Position numbers and translations under genes: made by a program
Notes under the pieces: generated by a model
What the model was told of the DNA's origin: nothing
What the model saw: only the letters and a program-made list of their open reading frames with translations
Databases searched by the model: none
In this document: piece after piece, positions 56,026 to 60,465 of the stretch
How positions within the stretch are numbered: the stretch's first letter is position 1
How the letters are laid out: each line of letters begins with the position of its first letter
Source of the DNA: Heterotrichella gracilis
Taxonomy: Eukaryota > Sar > Xanthophyceae > Tribonematales > Xanthonemataceae
DNA: 60,465 nucleotides
NCBI GenBank assembly: GCA_032358255.1
Contig: JAULBX010025464.1
Location: 1-60,465 of the forward strand
Direction: 5' to 3'

Positions 56026-58514
56026 GGGGAACAGGATGCTGCGATGAAATGTAGGGCGATTAGGCCCCTGGAAGCGTGTCCCAGATGCGCAGGCCGGTAT
56101 GGGGGCGCGGGTGTAGGGCGAGCAACAGGTCCCTGGGAGGGTGTGCGAGATGTGCAGGTCATTATGGAGGGGCAGAGGCGCAGGGTGAACAATGGGTCCC
56201 ATGGAGGGATCTGCAGGCCTTGAGGGGCGTGGGTGGACATTAGGCCCCTGCGAGGATTTGCTGGGATTGGTAGGTGAGTAGGGCGAACAGGATGCTAGGA
56301 GGAATGTGACACTTGCACAGGAATGGGGGTGAAGGGGTCCTCTGTCAGTCTGGCAGGGGATGGCATGGGTTCGAATTGGGGATGGGAAGGACAGGGGGTT
56401 AGTAATATGAGGGCCGTGACCGATGCCGCGCATAAGGGAGTTGGGTCACATGTTCAAACGCTTAGGGTTTGGGTTTTGAGGTATCAGGGCATCGCTGATT
56501 GTGGGTTGGGGTAGTGAACGGTGGTGCAAAATGCTCCTCGCGTGTGTTGGTATGGTGTGGTTTGATATGGGATAGCATGGAACGTTTCGCGTTGCGATGG
56601 CGCGTTTTTTTGTGGTTCGTGTGTCAACCTGTGGGCATTTGAGCACTTGTGTACTTTTCTGTATCTTTTTTGTATTATGTGTATTGTTGGTACCCACAAC
56701 CGTGGTGTGTTTTGCCGCAACCCTGGTGTAGGGTAGGACATATTGTGCTGTCAAATTAAATTTTGCTGGGCTGTGTCAAGGGTTCCCCTAATTTACTCAA
56801 AGCTTCTAGGGAAGGGAGTAGCATATGAAAGTGCCAGTTGTTGTATGAGGACACTTCAAGCTGACGTCCCGCTATCTTATACGTTTCCACTGAGCCAAGG
56901 TTTTGCGATTCCTGTACAATGTCATTTGAAATTTCTGTTTCCCGGCAGCTGCCCGACGCGTCAGGCATGTGCTCACTGTGACCGGGAATGCTATATTTCA
57001 ATTTGGACCGTCCAAATTGGTCCCTGGGTACCGGATCCAAGTAATGTAACATTCATGAATTAAATTTTATTGCAGTATTGTGCATGCAATCCGGCCTCGG
57101 ACTGCCATGGCGCCTAATCATTTCGGCTCGAGCCGCAGCGTCTGATCAATATAATTATTTAATTATTGTTCTGAAGCACTCAGTGGATCGTGGCATCATG
57201 CTGCATAATGATTAAAGTTTAACCGCACTTTTGGAGCGCGGCTAATTAAAGCTTTGCGCAAAGCTTTAATAAGCCTAATTATTATAGGGTCAGGTCCAGG
57301 TGAATTCAATTGAAGGAAGGCCCCATGGCTGCGGCCCTGCGGCCCTGGATCGCGACCTCTTCACTAAAAAGATGAAGGGAACCGTTCTACAAACTACTCT
57401 TGAAGAAGCTATGGAAAACAAAGATGATGTCAATCCGCTGAGCGGACAGCCTGGCCCAGGGCCACGCAGTCACTGAGAGTCTTGAAAAGGGCATCCAAGG
57501 TACAATATATGATAATATGTGAAACAATATAAGTGAACTAAAAAGTACTTAGTCTAGTCTTCTAAACAAAACAGATCCATGGAATTGCTGCATCCTAAAA
57601 AGTATACCGTACTTGAATAAAGTCTCTGGCGCTCAGCGTGAATCGCTGCAGCCTGAAAAGCTTTGAAATTTAAGATTCAACACACAACAGTCCAGGCTGA
57701 TTCAGATGAGTACCCTACTGACATGGATTTCCATGCAGATCACTTGTATGCAATGGCACAATAAGCCTGAGGAGTGCCACAATAAGACCTTGGCCCGATT
57801 GGATGTTGGCGACGAAGTCTTGGGACAGCAAGCAAAAAGGAAATGCGTGTACTATAAGGCCAGGGATGCCTTGCGGAAATAAAACTGAATATCTAGATCA
57901 GCTGAAATTTCAGGCTGAACACTAGAAATTGTACAATTGACGTGGCACGTGTGCTGCTGTACAGCAGCTGCCAGGCTGGGCTAACCAAGGAAATTTTCTC
58001 TGAAACTCAGAAGTCAACAGTCTGAGAGCTCTGAGCATGGTCTCATGTGAAAAAATCTTTGAGCAGCGGCCTAAAGCCAAAACACAACAAGTTGACATAA
58101 GAACTTATTCAATTGCCGCAGGGCTATATTAGCTACCCCCCAATGATCAGGTTACCCGCACTTCACCAGACGGGGTCACGGTGGCAGGCTGCAACATCCC
58201 CGGAGGGCTTCAACATTGTTGCCAACTGGTGATCAACTAGTGGTGCGTGCGTTCATCCATATCCATGTGGCTGACATCCTCATCCGCGTGCCATCCGGGC
58301 TTGCCTCAAGTTGGCTGCTCTTTGAAAGCACAGCTGCTGCCGGCATCGGTGGCCATGCTCCACCCACGCTGAAGCCTGGCACACATATACAAGTCATCAA
58401 TACTGTATGCTCCCTGGGATTCTCTGACAGGCTGTTGGCATTCTGGTCCAGCATCGTTGATGAGATCCCCTGCAGTGGCTGACCAATCATGCTGTGGGCT
58501 GGGTCACGACATGG
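56026..58514. other. Intergenic between convergent HNH and kinase genes
   Basis: First 250 bp hold decayed copies of the HNH stop-codon end (about 56150-56225: GCAGGTCATTATGGAGGGGC). From about 57000 it is AT-rich, with a 36-bp near-perfect palindrome (57240-57275). C/D-box-like motifs near 57420-57490 are too weak to call. No gene supported. Confidence 0.45.
57240..57275. repeat. Near-perfect palindrome
   Basis: 18-bp arms with no spacer and one mismatch pair. The inner 26 bp (57245-57270) are perfect: ATTAAAGCTTTGC and its complement. Confidence 0.95.
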
Positions 58515-60155
58515 CTAGACTATGGCTTTGCGGAGCCTTTCAGCAGCCCTCCTCTCCTGGTACAGCTCCTGCAGCGTGCTCATCACCTCACCAGCTACGG
58601 GCCTGCGGAGCATGGGAACAGAGGTTGTAGATACATGTAGATACACACCCTGAGCAGGGCCTGTCGTATCGGATACAGAACCTCAGCAGCACCAAGGCAT
58701 TGCACATACCACATGCGATGATTGCATGTGGTTCCAGGAAGTGCAATACGCGCACAGGCTTTTTTCAAATCCGTAATGCATTGCATGGCAATCTGGAGAG
58801 GAAAAGTACCCTGCTTGTAAGGCGTCGCAAGCACCACACACAAATTCCATGTAGAGCTGATCCTTAATGATTGCAAAGATCAGATGAGATCCGTGCACAT
58901 GCACTAGGCCCTAAACGGTTTGGGGTGTAAGGGTTTTGACATTGCAGTGCACCGCTGGCCTTGCCCCTGGTATTGAATTAGAATAAGAATTATAGTGTTG
59001 CTTGTAGTGCTTACCTGTTGCTCGGGTTGGCATCCCAGCACCGCTTGATCAGGTTACTGAACTCTGGTGGGAATTCAGCTGGGATGGGTGGGCGATAGTT
59101 GTTGAGCACCACTTGCATGAACACCGTGCCGATCGCCATGTCCTGGAATGGCATGCGCCCGGTGGCGATCTCCAGCACTGCACCCAGGCAAAACCACAAT
59201 GAAGGCCTTGCTGTTGGCATCAGTGATCAATAGACCAATTGGTATGCAAATGGCATATGCCCAGTGGATATCTGAAAACTGCAAATGGGCATAAATCAAG
59301 ATATCACTTTATTAACGCAATGCAGTGGTGCTGTGAGAATGTCTTTCAATTCTAAGACCTTCCTATTGGCATCAGTGATGACTTGGCGCATGATGCATCA
59401 CCTGTGGGAACCATAGCTTGTGCATGCGGCTGGTGCCCTGAACTCAATGAGGCTTAATGCGGCTCGATTCGGCTGGGCCAGGTGCAGTTTGAGCTCCACG
59501 ATTTCTTAGCAATATAATTGGAAATATAACATCCGGTGCCACCTTTGCCAAAAGCTAGGACCTGCCCCTTGACCCTAAACCCTCATCAGGAATGCCATGG
59601 CCCCGTGGGGATAGTTGTGGACTATGCGTTGTGGGCTATGGGTGCGGCAACTCAGTCATGAGCCCCAGGGCATAGATGTGTAGGGTTTAGGGTTTAGGGA
59701 GGGCGACTCACCGAGGAGCCCCAGGGCATAGATGTCAGGGTTTAGGGTTTAGCCTAAACCCTAAACCCTCCGGGAGGGCGACATACTCATGAGCCCCAGG
59801 GCATAGATGTCCACGGTTCAGGGTTCAGGGTTTAGGTTCAGGGTTTAAGGGAGGGCAACTCACTCATGAGCCCCAGGGCATAGATGTCTGCCGCAAAGGA
59901 CATGCGCTTCTCCTTCAACACCTCCGGAGCGGTGTTGGACAGCGCCCCGGTGTTGGTTGCAGCCACGTGATCCACCCCGTTGTCCAGGATGCGCGCCAGG
60001 CCAAAGTCCGCCAGCTTGCACTTGAAGCGCCTGGGGTCGTTCATTGTGGACTTGAGGAGCACGTTAGCGCACTTGAGATCCCCGTGGATGACCCCGAAGG
60101 AGTGCAGGTACTCCAGTCCGGCGGTGATGTCCATGAGGGTGGTGTACACCTTCAG
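58515..60155 (-). CDS. Protein kinase, C-terminal part (TKL/Raf-like), gene runs off the window
   Basis: Three exons, 60155-59864, 59177-59015 and 58602-58515, close in phase (about 180 aa); the N-lobe lies beyond 60465. Kinase landmarks: helix E ITAGLEYLHSFGVI, catalytic loop HGDLKCANVLL (HGD rather than HRD, common in TKL kinases), metal-binding ADFGLAR, activation segment end GALSNTAPEVL, helix F DIYALGLMMLEIATGRMPF, and the subdomain XI pattern LIKRCWDANPSNRPVAGEV. Catalytic Asp, Asn and DFG Asp are present, so it should be active. It ends soon after the kinase domain with a basic helix (QERRAAERLRKAIV). Typical of algal Ser/Thr-Tyr-like kinases; substrate unknown. The intron after the first exon carries three donor-edge copies, and the one before it a 113-bp duplication. 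Confidence 0.9.
59648..59820 (-). repeat. Three copies of kinase exon donor edge
   Basis: TCATGAGCCCCAGGGCATAG and its ATGT flank (real edge 59864-59888) recur at about 59656, 59714 (degenerate start) and 59790. Telomeric TTTAGGG/CCCTAAA runs separate them, including a head-to-head palindrome at 59737-59769. Confidence 0.95.
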
Positions 60156-60231
60156 CTGCAGGGGGGGTATGATTACTCAGTGATCATGAATGTAATCGTT
60201 GCGATATTTCATAATCATTGCTAGTGATCAC

Positions 60232-60312
60232 AGGCCGGCGGTGATGTCCATGAGGGTGGTGTACACCTTCAGCTGCAGGTGGGGGATGATGACTCAGTGA
60301 TCATGAATGTAA
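60232..60312 (-). repeat. Duplicate of kinase acceptor edge plus intron
   Basis: About 75 bp nearly identical to 60119-60195 (period 113 bp). It includes exon sequence, the CTGCAG acceptor and intron sequence ending TCAGTGATCATGAATGTAA. Confidence 0.95.
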
Positions 60313-60465
60313 GTAAGTAAGTATTTGCTTTCCAGCTTTTAAGCCAGGTAAGCATGTCTGGGTATGTCTCACCCCAGTCCTAGAGCCTAGGCTTAACTGA
60401 CACTGTTTCCAGTGTGGCAGATGGTGGCCAACCAGTCGTGCCGCTTACCGCACTTTCGTGCTCCC

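Noticed and set aside
57400-57500. Possible C/D-box snoRNA (GATGATG ... CTGA)
   Set aside because: The C box is imperfect, terminal stem pairing is weak and no guide target could be tested.
238-60312. Telomere motifs read as a true subtelomere or chromosome end
   Set aside because: They are short, degenerate, in both orientations and confined mostly to introns between intact housekeeping genes.
1-60465. CRISPR arrays, rRNA, bacterial mobile elements
   Set aside because: Repeats seen are exon-derived and variable; no direct-repeat/spacer structure, no rRNA-like sequence.

Overview
The window is nuclear DNA of a eukaryote, most likely a green alga. The genes are split by many GT-AG introns. 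The proteins resemble land-plant and algal homologues (CSN4, a SECRET AGENT-type O-GlcNAc transferase, a plant-type HNH protein). Introns are full of short plant-type telomere motifs (TTTAGGG/CCCTAAA), and LINE 3' ends carry TGTAA, the usual chlorophyte poly(A) signal. A prasinophyte is a reasonable guess but cannot be proved from the sequence. There are no bacterial operons, CRISPR arrays or rRNA genes.

I could build 13 genes, most with splice phases that close exactly. In order: ORC3 (-, 238-6094); an algal multi-pass membrane protein (-, 7301-8197); a small BOD1/SHG1-like protein (-, 9909-11483); CSN4 of the COP9 signalosome (-, 12639-16983); a nucleotide-sugar-transporter-like protein (+, 17583-21159); a RING-CH ubiquitin-ligase-like protein (-, 22490-23826); a Nup42-like FG nucleoporin (-, 25256-29727); O-GlcNAc transferase (+, 30785-38092); ATG16 (+, 39614-44807); a second membrane protein that appears paralogous to the first (-, 46150-49177); kinetochore SPC24 (-, 50313-51849); an HNH endonuclease-domain protein (+, 54270-56025); and a protein kinase cut by the window edge (-, 58515-60155 and beyond). 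They are ordinary housekeeping genes (replication origin, kinetochore, autophagy, protein turnover, nuclear export, glycosylation) and do not form a pathway cluster. CSN4/transporter, Nup42-like/OGT and SPC24/HNH are divergent pairs with shared upstream regions.

The most striking signal is in the introns. In at least 11 of the 13 genes, the 20-70 bp of exon next to a splice site is copied one to three times into the adjoining intron. The copies are degenerate, often keep the splice-site dinucleotide, have a period of about 85-115 bp where arrayed, and are separated by short TTTAGGG/CCCTAAA tracts. Tracts in front of acceptors are C-rich in transcript sense in every case I checked; tracts after donors run either way. 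One kinase intron holds a perfect head-to-head telomeric palindrome (59737-59769). This suggests repeated local duplication or break repair involving telomeric sequence at exon edges as a source of intron growth.

Other non-genic items are four 5'-truncated copies of one LINE, all in introns; a long near-perfect hairpin in a RING-CH gene intron; a small foldback element in the Nup42-like gene; and AT-rich intergenic blocks at about 21.2-22.5, 45.1-46.0 and 57.0-58.2 kb with nothing recognisable except small palindromes.
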